A stretch of 64,000 nt of DNA from Parabacteroides chinchillae (GTDB taxonomy: Bacteria > Bacteroidota > Bacteroidia > Bacteroidales > Tannerellaceae), in NCBI RefSeq assembly GCF_900108035.1, contig NZ_FNVS01000003.1:124001-188000 (forward strand), in the 5' to 3' direction. This document shows positions 51,962 to 62,215 of this stretch, piece by piece. A program made the position numbers and the translations under genes. The first letter of the stretch is position 1, and every line of letters starts with the position of its first letter. Below the pieces are notes generated by a model. It saw nothing but the letters and a program-made list of their open reading frames with translations. It made no database searches and was not told the DNA's origin.

Positions 51962-53365
51962 ATGAATACCAATAAAATATTGAATACTTTTTATTGCAGT
52001 TTGCTCCTGCTCGTAATATTTGGCTGTGAGTCACCGGATATGGATAACGGTGTTACATATAATAAAGGATTGTTAAATTTCTTCGTGAAGATTCCTGGTG
52101 GATCTACAGAATATGGTGCAACAATGGTAGGGCCGTATAATGATGGTGATACTTTATATATTAAAGTTCCTACAACGGAGGATTCTCCTTTAGACTTAAC
52201 GCGCTTGAAACCATTTGCCAACGTGGAAAACAATTGCTATGTAGAACCTGCTATTACAGGTGAAATGGATTTTACTGATCCTCTGAAAATTACGGTTACT
52301 GATGGGGAAGGTGTAAAGCGTACGAATATTATTAAAATTCTTCCAACCCCTCCAAAGACAATTTTCAAAAAAATGTGGTTTAAGAATTCTACGGAAATGG
52401 GAATTGTCCACCCTTATATTTCTGGTATGGATGCTGCAGGAGATAATATTTATGTGCATGATGCAGATATATGGACCGCTGGAGATGGAGTTAGGGTATA
52501 TGATAATATCACCGGAAAGTTCAAAAAGATAATACCAGCTCCTACTACATTTACCATGCAGGTGAAAACAGATGATGCGGGACATATTCTTGTAAATCGG
52601 TATAATGAAAATAGTGCGGGTTTTATTGTTTATTATTATGATGATGAGAATAGCCCTGCAAAGGAAATTTTGAATTATACGGAAGATGCTGGTTGCCCGG
52701 GTTTGTTAGGGCGAAAAATGAGTGTGATAGGGAATCTGAAACAAGGAAAGGGCTATATTTATGCAACAGCTTCTGGTATGACCGATTTCTATTATTGGGA
52801 GTTCCGTGATGGTGTTCCGGTAAATACAAAACCAACAATTGTTAAATATGCGAGTGCAAAAGAAGCATGGTCATTTGCTTCAGTAAAGCGTGAGTCACTG
52901 GATGAAAATTCGGATCATTATATTACATATTGTATATATGATGGCAGTGATAGTGAAAAACTGGAAAAAGGTAGCCGTTTAGAGGTCTTTCCTCCAAGTA
53001 TGGATATTATCCGGATGAATCCGAAAAATAACCTATATAAAATATTTGATTTTGATGTGTTTGAGGTAAATGGAGATAAATTTCTGGTGACATTGGAACA
53101 AGGTTTCTGGGCTTGGGATGGTGTTGTAATGAAAGTTTTTGAAATTACGGATAAGAATAATCTGACATTAGTACCGGACGATGCAGACTATGCCAAGTTT
53201 AAGTTATTGGAAAGTGATGTATATGGTGAAGTGAACTATAATCAATATGGAGATGTTGCAACAATTGTAAATGGTTGTGAGGTGTATATTTATGCTTCTA
53301 TTGCTTGTGGTGCAGCGGATAAATCAGGTATTATAGCTTATAAAATGACATATTATCCACAATAG
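51962..53365 (+). CDS. surface lipoprotein at SusE/F position (DUF5018-like)
   Basis: 467 residues. Lipobox IFGC (Cys22), followed by the acidic export-type ESPDMDNG. N-terminal Ig-like/DUF5018-type domain (about 30-130) and a C-terminal part with beta-propeller-like repeats (YISGMDAAGDNIYVHDAD; GHILVNRYNENSAG). It likely binds ligand at the cell surface next to the SusC/SusD pair. The DUF5018 label rests on recall; the propeller reading is from strand periodicity. It is followed by a strong terminator. Confidence 0.65.
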   Translation: MNTNKILNTFYCSLLLLVIFGCESPDMDNGVTYNKGLLNFFVKIPGGSTEYGATMVGPYNDGDTLYIKVPTTEDSPLDLTRLKPFANVENNCYVEPAITGEMDFTDPLKITVTDGEGVKRTNIIKILPTPPKTIFKKMWFKNSTEMGIVHPYISGMDAAGDNIYVHDADIWTAGDGVRVYDNITGKFKKIIPAPTTFTMQVKTDDAGHILVNRYNENSAGFIVYYYDDENSPAKEILNYTEDAGCPGLLGRKMSVIGNLKQGKGYIYATASGMTDFYYWEFRDGVPVNTKPTIVKYASAKEAWSFASVKRESLDENSDHYITYCIYDGSDSEKLEKGSRLEVFPPSMDIIRMNPKNNLYKIFDFDVFEVNGDKFLVTLEQGFWAWDGVVMKVFEITDKNNLTLVPDDADYAKFKLLESDVYGEVNYNQYGDVATIVNGCEVYIYASIACGAADKSGIIAYKMTYYPQ

Positions 53366-53397
53366 GTATTAAAGGTAAAGGGGGTTAATAGCCAACA

Positions 53398-53457
53398 AAA
53401 GGCTGTCTAAAATAAAAAAGGTTTCAGTTCAGGAAACTGAGTTTTTAGACAGCCTTT
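53398..53457 (+). terminator. long terminator hairpin inside PUL
   Basis: AAAGGCTGTCTAAAA pairs with TTTTTAGACAGCCTTT over about 15 bp, enclosing an A-run and a smaller GTTTC/GAAAC stem. It separates susC-susD-lipoprotein from the enzyme genes and could cause partial termination, so transporters may be made in excess. Confidence 0.75.
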
Positions 53458-53480
53458 ATTGTTGTTAAAAGTATGATTTT

Positions 53481-55085
53481 ATGAAAAATCTATTATTGAT
53501 ATTTATGTATGCGTGTTTTTCAGCTTGCTCAGTTAATCGTGCTCCGGCAGATTTTTTTAACTCCGGAGAATCAAACGATTTATTGAAACAAGTGAAAGCT
53601 ACTAAATTATTAAATACTTATGATGAAGAAGCTTGTAATGTATATATTATTGAGCCGGGCAGGAATTGTCCGAAGGCGAAAATTAAGAAAACTGTAGATC
53701 GAGCAGATAAAATAGAAGGAGACGGTTCTTTCTCTTTAAAGTATAATTTTTCAGGAAAACCTGAAGATGGAGAAAAAGAAAGTGTTCTGTTAGAAGAAGT
53801 ATGGGCGGACTATCGCCCGGATCTTTCTTTTTGTCCTTTAGGTATATCTATTTGGATAAAAGGAGAAAAAGGTAATATGGATCAACTTCGTATACATTTG
53901 ATACAAGATGAAACTTTGGTAGCTTTGAGGGATGAGAGAGTGCATTTTGTTTATACGAATGATTTCATTTTGAATTGTGGCGACTGGCAAAGATTAGTAA
54001 TACCTTATTTTTCGTTTAAGTTTTTGAAAGGTAATTCTAAAGACTCATTGAATTTATCTCGATTTGTAGGTTATCGTATCGAAATAGTTAATCAGTCAGG
54101 GGAAGCACATTCCGGAGAGGTGAAAATTGATGCTTTAGAACAACTTACTTCATATGAACTTCAAGCCGGAACACCTCAATTCAATAGCTTATTTATCCAA
54201 TTGACTTCTGGCTATGAAAACGAAGACTGGGATAGAGACTTCAAGGCTTGTAAAGATGTTGATATTGATACATGGATTATTCAATATACGCAGGGTTTTG
54301 GCAATCAGAATGATGTTTCATGGTATTTGAATACGAAAGTTCCTTGGAATAAAATACAGTATCCTATAGTGAATAATATGGTTGAAGCCGCGGAAAGGCA
54401 GAGGTTTAAGTTGGTCTTTGGACTATTTGGCGGTGATTATAACGGAGATAAAAATATACAGGCAACTTATGATGTATTGTTTGAAAAAAACAAACTGGTT
54501 ATTGATGAGATTTATGAGATGTTTGGTTCCTGTTCTTGTTTCGCAGGGTGGTATATTACGGAAGAATTTCATGATGGTTCTTTTCCTGATGGATGTTGGC
54601 AGAATAATCCTGCAAGGGATTTATTGGCAGACTATTTGCAAAAAGTTGCAGCTTATTGTAAGTCTAAGACGAAAAAATATCCGGTACACATAGCTCCCGC
54701 TTTATTCCGGGGAAAACCTGCAGATTTGTGCGGTGAATGGTTCAAAGCTATTTTAAAAAAAACACCGGATATAGATGTACTTTATTTACAAGATATAGGT
54801 GGGCGTTGTTTGGTGGATGTTGACGTTGTTTTACCTAATTATTTTACTCAAGTTAAAAAAGCTTGTGATGAAACAGGAGTGGAGTTTGGGGTTGATATAG
54901 AATCATTTAAAAACTGTTGGTGTCCGGATGTTCCTTATAGGCCGAAAGACTGGGAAGAATTGCAGGATCAATTATTTGTAGCCGGCTTATTTACAACTAA
55001 AATTACAAATTTTAGCTGGGCTACTTTTAGACCCGGAGCCGGGGCTTTTGATGAATATAAAAAGTATCTGAAAGGAAAGTGGTGA
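53481..55085 (+). CDS. DUF4434 TIM-barrel lipoprotein with N-terminal CBM-like domain
   Basis: 534 residues. Lipobox FSAC (Cys16). Residues about 45-225 form a jelly-roll-like carbohydrate-binding domain (GDGSFSLKYNFSGKP; LSFCPLGISIWIKG). From about 230 a TIM barrel of the DUF4434 type follows: FNSLFIQLTSGYENEDWDRDF, DTWIIQYTQ, the GWYITEE strand with a candidate catalytic Glu pair, DVLYLQDIGG and FGVDIESF with Asp/Glu. It is a putative glycoside hydrolase; no activity can be assigned. The gene overlaps the upstream extension of the next frame. Confidence 0.65.
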   Translation: MKNLLLIFMYACFSACSVNRAPADFFNSGESNDLLKQVKATKLLNTYDEEACNVYIIEPGRNCPKAKIKKTVDRADKIEGDGSFSLKYNFSGKPEDGEKESVLLEEVWADYRPDLSFCPLGISIWIKGEKGNMDQLRIHLIQDETLVALRDERVHFVYTNDFILNCGDWQRLVIPYFSFKFLKGNSKDSLNLSRFVGYRIEIVNQSGEAHSGEVKIDALEQLTSYELQAGTPQFNSLFIQLTSGYENEDWDRDFKACKDVDIDTWIIQYTQGFGNQNDVSWYLNTKVPWNKIQYPIVNNMVEAAERQRFKLVFGLFGGDYNGDKNIQATYDVLFEKNKLVIDEIYEMFGSCSCFAGWYITEEFHDGSFPDGCWQNNPARDLLADYLQKVAAYCKSKTKKYPVHIAPALFRGKPADLCGEWFKAILKKTPDIDVLYLQDIGGRCLVDVDVVLPNYFTQVKKACDETGVEFGVDIESFKNCWCPDVPYRPKDWEELQDQLFVAGLFTTKITNFSWATFRPGAGAFDEYKKYLKGKW

Positions 55086-55213
55086 AATTATTAAATATGG
55101 TTTTGGGATTATCAGTTTCAGCAAATAATTCATGGAATTTTCCTTTTATAAACAGATGTCCACTGCTAAAAAATACGTTACTTAGCTCACTCTATTTTAA
55201 ATCTATTAATTTT

Positions 55214-56758
55214 ATGAAAGCACAATTGTTTGTTGTTGCCGGATGTTTTGCTCTGTCTCTGCTTGGTTGTAATAAAACCGAGAAACAGCCGGAATTGAAT
55301 TTAACTCTTTCCAAAGAACAACTGTTCGATAAGGTAAAGGGAAGTTGGGCCGGTAAGACTATCGGTTGTACCTATGGCGGGCCTACCGAATTTCGTTATG
55401 TGGGGACCATGATTCAAGACTATATTCCTATTCCTTGGAGTAAAGGAGAAGTAAAAAAATGGTATGATACGGCTCCTGGTCTTTACGACGATGTCTATGT
55501 AGATCTTACATTCGTTGATGTGATTGATAAATACGGTTCGGATGCACCTGCGGATTCGTTTGCTATGGCTTTCCTTCGCGCCGGTTATCCTTTGGATCAT
55601 GCCAATCAGATAGCAAGGTATAATTTGCTTAACGGATTAATGCCTCCGGCCTGTGGGCATTGGAAAAATAATCCACATGCCGATTGTATAGATTTTCAGA
55701 TTGAAGCAGACTTCGCCGGAGTAATGACGCCCGGTATGCCGAATAAAGCTGCAGATATTTGTGACCGTACCGGACATATTATGTCTTATGGAGACGGTTG
55801 GTATGGTGGCGTTTTTGTGGCTGCCATGTATTCTTTGGCGTATGTAAGCAATGACATTAATTTCATAGTAGGTGAAGCTTTGAAGACAATACCTCAGGAA
55901 AGCGAATTTTATAAATGTATAACAGATGTCATTAATTGGCATAAGCAATATCCGAATGATTGGAAACAGACTTGGTTTGAGATTGAAAAGAAATGGGGTG
56001 AAGAAATTTCTTGTCCGGATGGTATTCAGGTTCCTTTTGACATAGAAGCAAAGATGAACTCGGCTTATGTTGCATTAGGTTTATTGTATGGTGAAGGCGA
56101 TTTCTTTAAGACAATGGATATATCGACACGTGCCGGTCAGGATTCGGATTGCAATCCTTCTACAGCTGCCGGTATCTTGGGTACGATGTTAGGATATAGT
56201 AATATTCCGACCTGTTGGACTGAGGCATTGGACCCTGTTGTTGATACTCCTTTCTCTCATACAACAATCTCTTTGAACAAAGCATATGAATTGAGTATGA
56301 AACATGCACTTGCCGAGATTGAAAAAAATGGAGGTAAGACAGATGGTGAAATGGTAACAATTGCCTATCAGAAGCCGGAGCCGGTTCGTTTGGAAGTGAG
56401 TTTTGAAGGTTTGTATTTGTTGAGTAAAGAAACGTTGAATAAGTCAATTACCGCTTTTGATTCTCTGCATTATAATGGTACGGCTTTAGTGCTGAAAGGT
56501 TGGTTGCAAGGTACAGCCCCTGAAGATTATGTGGCAGAAGTTGAAATTTATTTGAACGATAAACTTGTTGATACAAGCAAGATGCCAAAGTTCTTCGATC
56601 ACCGGAAACGTGAAATTTATTTCAACTACGATCTTCCGAAAGGCGACTACACTGTTAAATGTAAATGGATAAATCCTGTGAAAGGAGCTGACATCTGGAT
56701 GACGGATGCAATTCTTTATACGGATCAGAAAGTAGTTCATGAGCTGCCTTGTCAATAA
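55214..56758 (+). CDS. ADP-ribosylglycohydrolase-fold lipoprotein
   Basis: 514 residues from ATG 55214, which gives a signal peptide and lipobox LLGC (Cys19); the longer frame starting at 55079 has no signal peptide at its N-terminus. The catalytic domain (about 33-390) shows GSWAGKTIGCTYGGPTEF, the acidic metal site LYDDVYVDLTF, and the C-terminal Mg motif AGQDSDCNPSTAAGILG, all at family positions. A C-terminal beta-sandwich of about 120 residues follows. Family members hydrolyse ADP-ribosyl N- or O-glycosides; exported versions in sugar-utilisation loci are likely to act on another glycoside. Substrate unknown. Confidence 0.8.
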   Translation: MKAQLFVVAGCFALSLLGCNKTEKQPELNLTLSKEQLFDKVKGSWAGKTIGCTYGGPTEFRYVGTMIQDYIPIPWSKGEVKKWYDTAPGLYDDVYVDLTFVDVIDKYGSDAPADSFAMAFLRAGYPLDHANQIARYNLLNGLMPPACGHWKNNPHADCIDFQIEADFAGVMTPGMPNKAADICDRTGHIMSYGDGWYGGVFVAAMYSLAYVSNDINFIVGEALKTIPQESEFYKCITDVINWHKQYPNDWKQTWFEIEKKWGEEISCPDGIQVPFDIEAKMNSAYVALGLLYGEGDFFKTMDISTRAGQDSDCNPSTAAGILGTMLGYSNIPTCWTEALDPVVDTPFSHTTISLNKAYELSMKHALAEIEKNGGKTDGEMVTIAYQKPEPVRLEVSFEGLYLLSKETLNKSITAFDSLHYNGTALVLKGWLQGTAPEDYVAEVEIYLNDKLVDTSKMPKFFDHRKREIYFNYDLPKGDYTVKCKWINPVKGADIWMTDAILYTDQKVVHELPCQ

Positions 56759-56822
56759 GAAATGAGTGGTTCCTGTAAGTATGTGCGGGGATACATGTGT
56801 CTTATAGGAAAAAGATTTTAAT

Positions 56823-58292
56823 ATGAAAAACATAGTGAAAACGTTACAATGTATTATTATGCTGGTACTGCTTGCGATGGCAGGCTGTACCGGCAGTACC
56901 AATAATCAAACTGCAGGTGTATCGAAAGACACCCGTGCCAGTCTGACATTAATACCTCCATCTCCTATTACCAAGAATGTAAAACTTGATATCCGGGGTG
57001 CTGTTTGGAATGAATCACCAGCTGACCGGAAGTACAAAATCTCTGTCTATATGGATAATGTAGATAAAGCCTCTTGTTTGCATACTGAAGAAAAGGAAGT
57101 TCCTGCAGGAGGAAATACGGGTGTCCGTTTCTGGCTGGATACTGAGAAGTATATAGGTAACCGCAACATTATTCTGGTGGCTGAATCGGGAAATGAAGTG
57201 AAGACAATGATTGAACCTCTGACTATTATCGACTCCAAAATACGTTCTACACGCCGGATAGATGGTGGTTGGTTCGAGTTTTATCACTGGTGCGAGAACG
57301 AGGGACATTTCTGGAACAAGGATATTATCAAGTTGACAAATGCACAATGGGCAGAAATGATGAAGGGTATGCATGATATAGAGATGGATATTGTGGTAAT
57401 ACAGGAACTTTTCCGTAACCAGAAATATGTAGGTCAGCATGATATGGATAAAACAGGTTATACCGGATTTCCTTACTATGAGTCTAAAGTATATCCGAAA
57501 AAAGAAGGTGATTCCTTGTTGAATCATACTAATTTCGGTAAAGAATCTCCTAACTATCCTGCCTGGAAAGATTTAGCTGCAGATAAGCCGTTGGAGTCTG
57601 TTTTGGATGAAGCCGACAAACTGAACATGAAAGTATTTCTGGGTGTGGGTGGTTATGCCTGGTTTGATTTCACGCAAGGTTCTTTGGATTGGTCTAAGAA
57701 AGTGACAAAAGAATTATGGGAGATGTACGGACACCATAAGTCCTTCTACGGATGGTATATTTCGAATGAGGTAGGAGGTTATTTGGGTGAGAATGATGAA
57801 CGCCGGGATGAGTTGGTACATTTCTTTAAAGAGTTTACAGCTTATGCCCGTTCGTTGGCTCCGGATAAACCTGTGATGCTGGCTACCAACTGCCACGATG
57901 TTAAGAGCTCGAACGGTTATTACCCGAAACTGCTTGCCAACTTGGATATTCTTTGTCCGTTTGGTTTCCATCGTATGCCGGAAGGAGACTATACAGGAAA
58001 AGAAGTCGCAGAAATCCTCCAGAATTATTGTGACGAAGCCGGTAGCCATCTTTGGATGGATATGGAAGTCTTCCTTTTTGGTGAGAAAAATGCGCTTTAT
58101 CCTCGTCCGATAGATCAGGTGGTGCATGATTTGCTGATGCTTGACAATTTCGAGAAAGTTTGCTGTTATGCCTATACCGGATTGATGAATGCCAGTTGGC
58201 AGACTGCTCAACCGGGAGGTGAGCCTACTGTGAAATTGTATAATGACTATATGCAATATCTGGTAACCGGGCGTGATACGATTGGGTATTGA
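56823..58292 (+). CDS. second DUF4434 TIM-barrel lipoprotein
   Basis: 489 residues. Lipobox MAGC (Cys22). An Ig-like domain (about 38-140) is followed by a DUF4434-type TIM barrel (about 145-480): WFEFYHWCENEGHFW, AQWAEMMKGMHDIEMDIVVIQE, FYGWYISNEVGG, LDILCPFGFHRMPEGD and LWMDMEVFLFGEKN. Glu/Asp residues at the ends of strands 4 and 7-8 (SNEV, MDMEVF) could be catalytic. It is the last gene of the PUL, separated by 64 bp from the ADP-ribosylglycohydrolase-type gene. It shares its domain type but little else with the 534-aa protein. Confidence 0.65.
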   Translation: MKNIVKTLQCIIMLVLLAMAGCTGSTNNQTAGVSKDTRASLTLIPPSPITKNVKLDIRGAVWNESPADRKYKISVYMDNVDKASCLHTEEKEVPAGGNTGVRFWLDTEKYIGNRNIILVAESGNEVKTMIEPLTIIDSKIRSTRRIDGGWFEFYHWCENEGHFWNKDIIKLTNAQWAEMMKGMHDIEMDIVVIQELFRNQKYVGQHDMDKTGYTGFPYYESKVYPKKEGDSLLNHTNFGKESPNYPAWKDLAADKPLESVLDEADKLNMKVFLGVGGYAWFDFTQGSLDWSKKVTKELWEMYGHHKSFYGWYISNEVGGYLGENDERRDELVHFFKEFTAYARSLAPDKPVMLATNCHDVKSSNGYYPKLLANLDILCPFGFHRMPEGDYTGKEVAEILQNYCDEAGSHLWMDMEVFLFGEKNALYPRPIDQVVHDLLMLDNFEKVCCYAYTGLMNASWQTAQPGGEPTVKLYNDYMQYLVTGRDTIGY

Positions 58293-58364
58293 TGATTTGA
58301 TTGTTGTAATAGGGTTTATCTTACGTTTTATAAGTAATATTAATCAAAAAATATCGAATTATAT

Positions 58365-58394
58365 TTTGTGGTTAAAAAAAAGACTGTATCTTTG
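58365..58394 (+). promoter_or_regulatory. leu operon promoter
   Basis: TTTG at 58365-58368 and TATCTTTG at 58387-58394 with an 18-bp spacer; the leader peptide ATG follows 21 bp later. Confidence 0.75.
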
Positions 58395-58415
58395 CATCAT
58401 TAAACAGAAATAGAA

Positions 58416-58490
58416 ATGACACGGAACATACAAAATAGTCTCATTATTTCTCTATCTATTATTCTACTCTGGGAACGGGATAGGAAGTGA
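58416..58490 (+). CDS. leu operon leader peptide, 24 aa
   Basis: A 24-codon frame with four Leu codons and five Ile codons, concentrated in SLIISLSIILL. It lies between the leu promoter and the terminator upstream of leuA. Its TGA (58488-58490) lies within the antiterminator strand. The CTC and CTA codons used for Leu here would be sensitive to charged-tRNA supply. It is the equivalent of the peptide upstream of ilvD. Confidence 0.8.
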   Translation: MTRNIQNSLIISLSIILLWERDRK

Positions 58491-58562
58491 GACTGTATGC
58501 TTTGCCGGGCATGATAAATAAATAAAAGAGCCTTTCTCACTTCCTTGTGAGAAGGGCTTTTT
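58483..58562 (+). promoter_or_regulatory. leu transcription attenuator
   Basis: Antiterminator: GGAAGTGAGA (58483-58492) with TCTCACTTCC (58535-58544), perfect. Terminator: AGCCTTTCTCAC (58529-58540) with GTGAGAAGGGCT (58547-58558, one G-U) and a T-run. The two pairings are mutually exclusive. The terminator core is nearly the same as that of the ilv attenuator. Confidence 0.85.
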
Positions 58563-58611
58563 TAGTTTTAGCGGACAAACGTAAGATATTAATACATTAA
58601 ACGATAATAAT

Positions 58612-60114
58612 ATGTCAGACAGATTATTCATTTTCGACACAACATTACGGGATGGGGAGCAGGTCCCGGGTTGCCAGTTAAATACAGTAGAAAAGATCCA
58701 GGTTGCCAAAGCTCTCGAAATGTTGGGAGTGGATGTGATAGAAGCTGGCTTCCCTGTGTCTAGTCCGGGTGATTTCAAAAGTGTGGTTGAAATATCCAAG
58801 GCTGTGACCTGGCCTACTATTTGTGCATTGACGCGTGCTGTTGAAAAAGATATAGAGGTCGCTGCAGAAGCCTTGAAGTTTGCCAAGCGCGGACGTATTC
58901 ACACAGGTATCGGAACTTCCGATTATCATATCAGATATAAGTTTAACTCCAATCAGGATGAGATACTCGAACGTGCCATTGCCGCTACTAAGTATGCAAA
59001 GAAATATGCCGAAGATATTGAATTTTATTGTGAAGATGCCGGACGTACCAGCAATGAATATCTGGCTCGTGTAGTAGAAGCGGTTATCAAAGCAGGAGCT
59101 ACTGTTGTCAATATACCTGATACAACAGGATACTGCATGCCGGATGAATATGGTGCGAAGATCAAATACCTGATGGAACATGTAGACGGTATTCAAAATG
59201 CCATTATCTCTACACATTGCCATAACGATTTAGGCATGGCAACAGCTAACACCGTACAGGGCGTATTGAATGGCGCCCGCCAAGTGGAAGTCACAATCAA
59301 CGGCATTGGCGAACGTGCGGGAAATACTTCACTGGAAGAGATCGCCATGATTTTTAAAAGCCACAAAGAGCGCGAAATCGTTACCAATATCAATACATCA
59401 AAAATATATGGAATAAGCCGCATGGTTTCGAGCCTGATGAATATGCCGGTTCAGCCTAATAAAGCAATAGTAGGCCGTAACGCTTTTGCACATTCATCGG
59501 GAATCCATCAGGACGGTGTGCTGAAAAATGTACAGACGTATGAAATCATAGATCCGAAAGATGTTGGTATTGACGATAATGCTATCGTACTGACCGCCCG
59601 TAGCGGCCGTGCTGCTTTGAAGAATCGTCTGCATGTTTTAGGAGTGGAACTTGACCAGGAAAAGCTGGATAAAGCGTACGAAGAGTTTCTGAAACTGGCC
59701 GATCGCAAGAAAGATATAAATGATGATGACGTGCTGATGCTGGTAGGTAAAGACCGTACGGCTACCCACCGTATCAAACTGGATTATCTGCAAGTAACAA
59801 GCGGTGTAGGTGTACAGTCTGTTGCCAGTATCTGTTTGAATATGTCGGGCGTTAAGCGCTATGAGGCGGCAGCCGGGAACGGTCCTGTCGATGCAGGTAT
59901 CAAAGCGGTGAAAAAAGCTATCAGTAATAGCGATATGACAATACAGGAGTTTCTTATTCAGGCAATAAGTAAAGGTAGCGACGATACCGGAAAAGTTCAC
60001 ATGCAGGTAGAATACAATGGTTCTATTTATTACGGCTTTTCTGCAAATACTGATATTATAGCTGCTTCGGTGGAAGCTTTTGTAGATGCAATTAATAAAT
60101 TTATCGTAGAATAA
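58612..60114 (+). CDS. leuA: 2-isopropylmalate synthase
   Basis: 500 residues. DRE-TIM motif TTLRDGEQ and metal-binding HxH in STHCHNDLG, with [16 protein letters not shown]-terminal LeuA allosteric domain (about 370-500) follows, so leucine feedback is expected. It condenses acetyl-CoA with 2-oxoisovalerate, the product of the ilv branch. It is the first structural gene behind the attenuator. leuC starts 15 bp later. Confidence 0.96.
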   Translation: MSDRLFIFDTTLRDGEQVPGCQLNTVEKIQVAKALEMLGVDVIEAGFPVSSPGDFKSVVEISKAVTWPTICALTRAVEKDIEVAAEALKFAKRGRIHTGIGTSDYHIRYKFNSNQDEILERAIAATKYAKKYAEDIEFYCEDAGRTSNEYLARVVEAVIKAGATVVNIPDTTGYCMPDEYGAKIKYLMEHVDGIQNAIISTHCHNDLGMATANTVQGVLNGARQVEVTINGIGERAGNTSLEEIAMIFKSHKEREIVTNINTSKIYGISRMVSSLMNMPVQPNKAIVGRNAFAHSSGIHQDGVLKNVQTYEIIDPKDVGIDDNAIVLTARSGRAALKNRLHVLGVELDQEKLDKAYEEFLKLADRKKDINDDDVLMLVGKDRTATHRIKLDYLQVTSGVGVQSVASICLNMSGVKRYEAAAGNGPVDAGIKAVKKAISNSDMTIQEFLIQAISKGSDDTGKVHMQVEYNGSIYYGFSANTDIIAASVEAFVDAINKFIVE

Positions 60115-60129
60115 TAACAGAATCGAGAT

Positions 60130-61533
60130 ATGGGCAAGACATTATTTGAAAAGATTTGGGAAAAGCATGTCGTAGACACGCTGCCCGATGGAACCATCCA
60201 GTTATATATTGACAGATTGTACTGCCATGAAGTAACCAGCCCGCAGGCATTTGCCGGATTAAAAGCCCGTGGACTGAAACCTTTCCGGCCTGAACAGATT
60301 ACCTGCATGCCGGATCATAATATTCCGACTCTGAATCAGGATAAACCAATAGACGATCCAGTCTCCAAGAACCAAGTTGATACGCTGGAACAGAATGCGA
60401 AGGATTTTAACCTGACCTATTACGGTTTGCAGCATCCTAAAAACGGTATTATCCATGTCGTAGGTCCGGAAAACGGACTTACCCAACCGGGAATGACATT
60501 GGTTTGCGGCGACTCGCATACTTCTACCCATGGTGCTTTGGGAGCTATTGCTTTCGGTATCGGAACCAGTGAGGTGGAGATGACACTGGCAACCCAATGT
60601 ATTATGCAACGCAAACCTAAAACAATGCGTATCTCCATTGACGGAAAACGTAAACCGGGCGTAACGGCTAAGGATTTCGCCCTTTATGTCATAAGTAAGA
60701 TGACAACCGGAGGTGCTACCGGCTACTTTGTGGAATATGCCGGCGAGGCCATTCGCAATACCACAATGGAGGAACGCCTCACAATCTGTAATCTTTCTAT
60801 CGAGATGGGTGCCCGTGGTGGTATGATTGCTCCGGATGACGTAACGTTTGCTTATCTGAAAGACCGCGAATTTTCTCCGCGTGGCGAAGCGTGGGAAAAG
60901 AGTCTTGCCGAATGGCGTAAACTTTATAGTGATGCCGATGCCAGATTCGATAAAGAGATCGTTTTCCATGCCGGAGATATAGAACCTATGATTACATACG
61001 GAACCAATCCGGGCATGGGCATGGGCATTCGTGAAAACATTCCGGCTATGGAAAAAATAGATGAAGCCGGTCGTATTTCATATAAAAAATCGTTGGACTA
61101 TATGGGATTTACTGCTGGAGAACCTGTACTGGGAAAGAAAATAGATTATGTCTTTCTGGGAAGCTGCACGAATGGCCGTATTGAAGATTTCCGTGCTTTT
61201 GCATCTTTGGTGAAAGGAAGAAGGAAGGCCGATAATGTAACTGCCTGGCTGGTTCCCGGAAGCTGGATGGTGGAGCGTCAGATACGTGCCGAGGGTATTG
61301 ACAAAATATTGAACGAGGCAGGTTTCGAACTCCGTCAACCGGGCTGCTCGGCTTGTCTGGCTATGAATGAAGATAAAGTGCCGGTCGGAAAATATGCCGT
61401 CTCTACTTCCAACCGTAACTTCGAAGGCCGTCAGGGTCCCGGCGCACGTACGATTTTGGCGGGGCCGCTGGTTGCAGCAGCAGCAGCAGTTACCGGCTGT
61501 ATAACAGATCCGAGAGATTTGGCAGAAGATTAA
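60130..61533 (+). CDS. leuC: 3-isopropylmalate dehydratase large subunit
   Basis: 467 residues, aconitase family. 4Fe-4S ligands are visible in GSCTNGR and in [35 protein letters not shown] is intact. It acts with the small subunit encoded by leuD, 66 bp downstream, in isomerising 2- to 3-isopropylmalate. Confidence 0.97.
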   Translation: MGKTLFEKIWEKHVVDTLPDGTIQLYIDRLYCHEVTSPQAFAGLKARGLKPFRPEQITCMPDHNIPTLNQDKPIDDPVSKNQVDTLEQNAKDFNLTYYGLQHPKNGIIHVVGPENGLTQPGMTLVCGDSHTSTHGALGAIAFGIGTSEVEMTLATQCIMQRKPKTMRISIDGKRKPGVTAKDFALYVISKMTTGGATGYFVEYAGEAIRNTTMEERLTICNLSIEMGARGGMIAPDDVTFAYLKDREFSPRGEAWEKSLAEWRKLYSDADARFDKEIVFHAGDIEPMITYGTNPGMGMGIRENIPAMEKIDEAGRISYKKSLDYMGFTAGEPVLGKKIDYVFLGSCTNGRIEDFRAFASLVKGRRKADNVTAWLVPGSWMVERQIRAEGIDKILNEAGFELRQPGCSACLAMNEDKVPVGKYAVSTSNRNFEGRQGPGARTILAGPLVAAAAAVTGCITDPRDLAED

Positions 61534-61599
61534 ATCAAAACATGGGAAATGATTTAATCTTAGGTGAAATAAGATAGTAAAACATAAAAGATAAATATA

Positions 61600-62190
61600 A
61601 TGAAAGAGAAAATAAGCATCCTGACATCAACCTGCGTTCCTCTGCCTTTGGAAAATGTGGATACAGACCAGATCATTCCCGCCCGTTTTCTGAAAGCAAC
61701 CACACGCGAAGGATTCGGCGACAATCTTTTCCGTGACTGGAGGTACGATAAAACGGGCAACCCTAATCCCGACTTTGTGCTAAACCAGAATACTTATAAG
61801 GGGCAGATACTGGTAGCCGGAAAGAACTTTGGTAGCGGATCGAGCCGCGAACATGCCGCATGGGCGATAAGCGGATATGGTTTTCGCGTGGTTGTTAGCA
61901 GCTTCTTTGCCGATATATTCAAAAATAACTCTATGAACAACGGCCTTTTGCCGGTTGTTGTATCACCGGAGTTCCTTGCCGAAGTTTTTGCTTCTGTAGG
62001 GGCAGATCCTGCAGTGACACTGACGGTAGATTTGCCTCGGCAGACCATTACCAACAATGCCACCGGCCATAGTGAGCACTTCGACATCAATGCTTACAAA
62101 AAGGACTGTCTTGTGAATGGCCTGGACGACATCGATTATCTCCTGGCCAACCAGTCTAAAATAGAAGCCTACGAAAGGGCACGCAGATGA
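61600..62190 (+). CDS. leuD: 3-isopropylmalate dehydratase small subunit
   Basis: 196 residues with the swivel-domain markers [29 protein letters not shown] and NNGLLPVV. Its last residues (ARR) and stop are encoded inside the left inverted repeat of the GxxExxY cassette, so the 3' end may have been rewritten by the insertion without loss of function. Confidence 0.96.
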   Translation: MKEKISILTSTCVPLPLENVDTDQIIPARFLKATTREGFGDNLFRDWRYDKTGNPNPDFVLNQNTYKGQILVAGKNFGSGSSREHAAWAISGYGFRVVVSSFFADIFKNNSMNNGLLPVVVSPEFLAEVFASVGADPAVTLTVDLPRQTITNNATGHSEHFDINAYKKDCLVNGLDDIDYLLANQSKIEAYERARR

Positions 62191-62215
62191 CGCAGAACAC
62201 GCAGACTGACGCAGA
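62181..62215 (+). repeat. left inverted repeat of cassette
   Basis: Four copies of ACGCAGA begin at 62181, 62190, 62199 and 62209. The first two span the leuD stop and the start codon of the next gene. Confidence 0.75.

Noticed and set aside
53398-53457. GGCTGTCTAAAA ends resembling insertion-sequence termini
   Set aside because: Only 60 bp, no target duplication, and the position after a stop codon fits a terminator.
55079-55213. Upstream extension of the ADP-ribosylglycohydrolase-type gene
   Set aside because: It would remove the lipoprotein signal from the N-terminus; ATG 55214 gives a proper signal peptide and lipobox.
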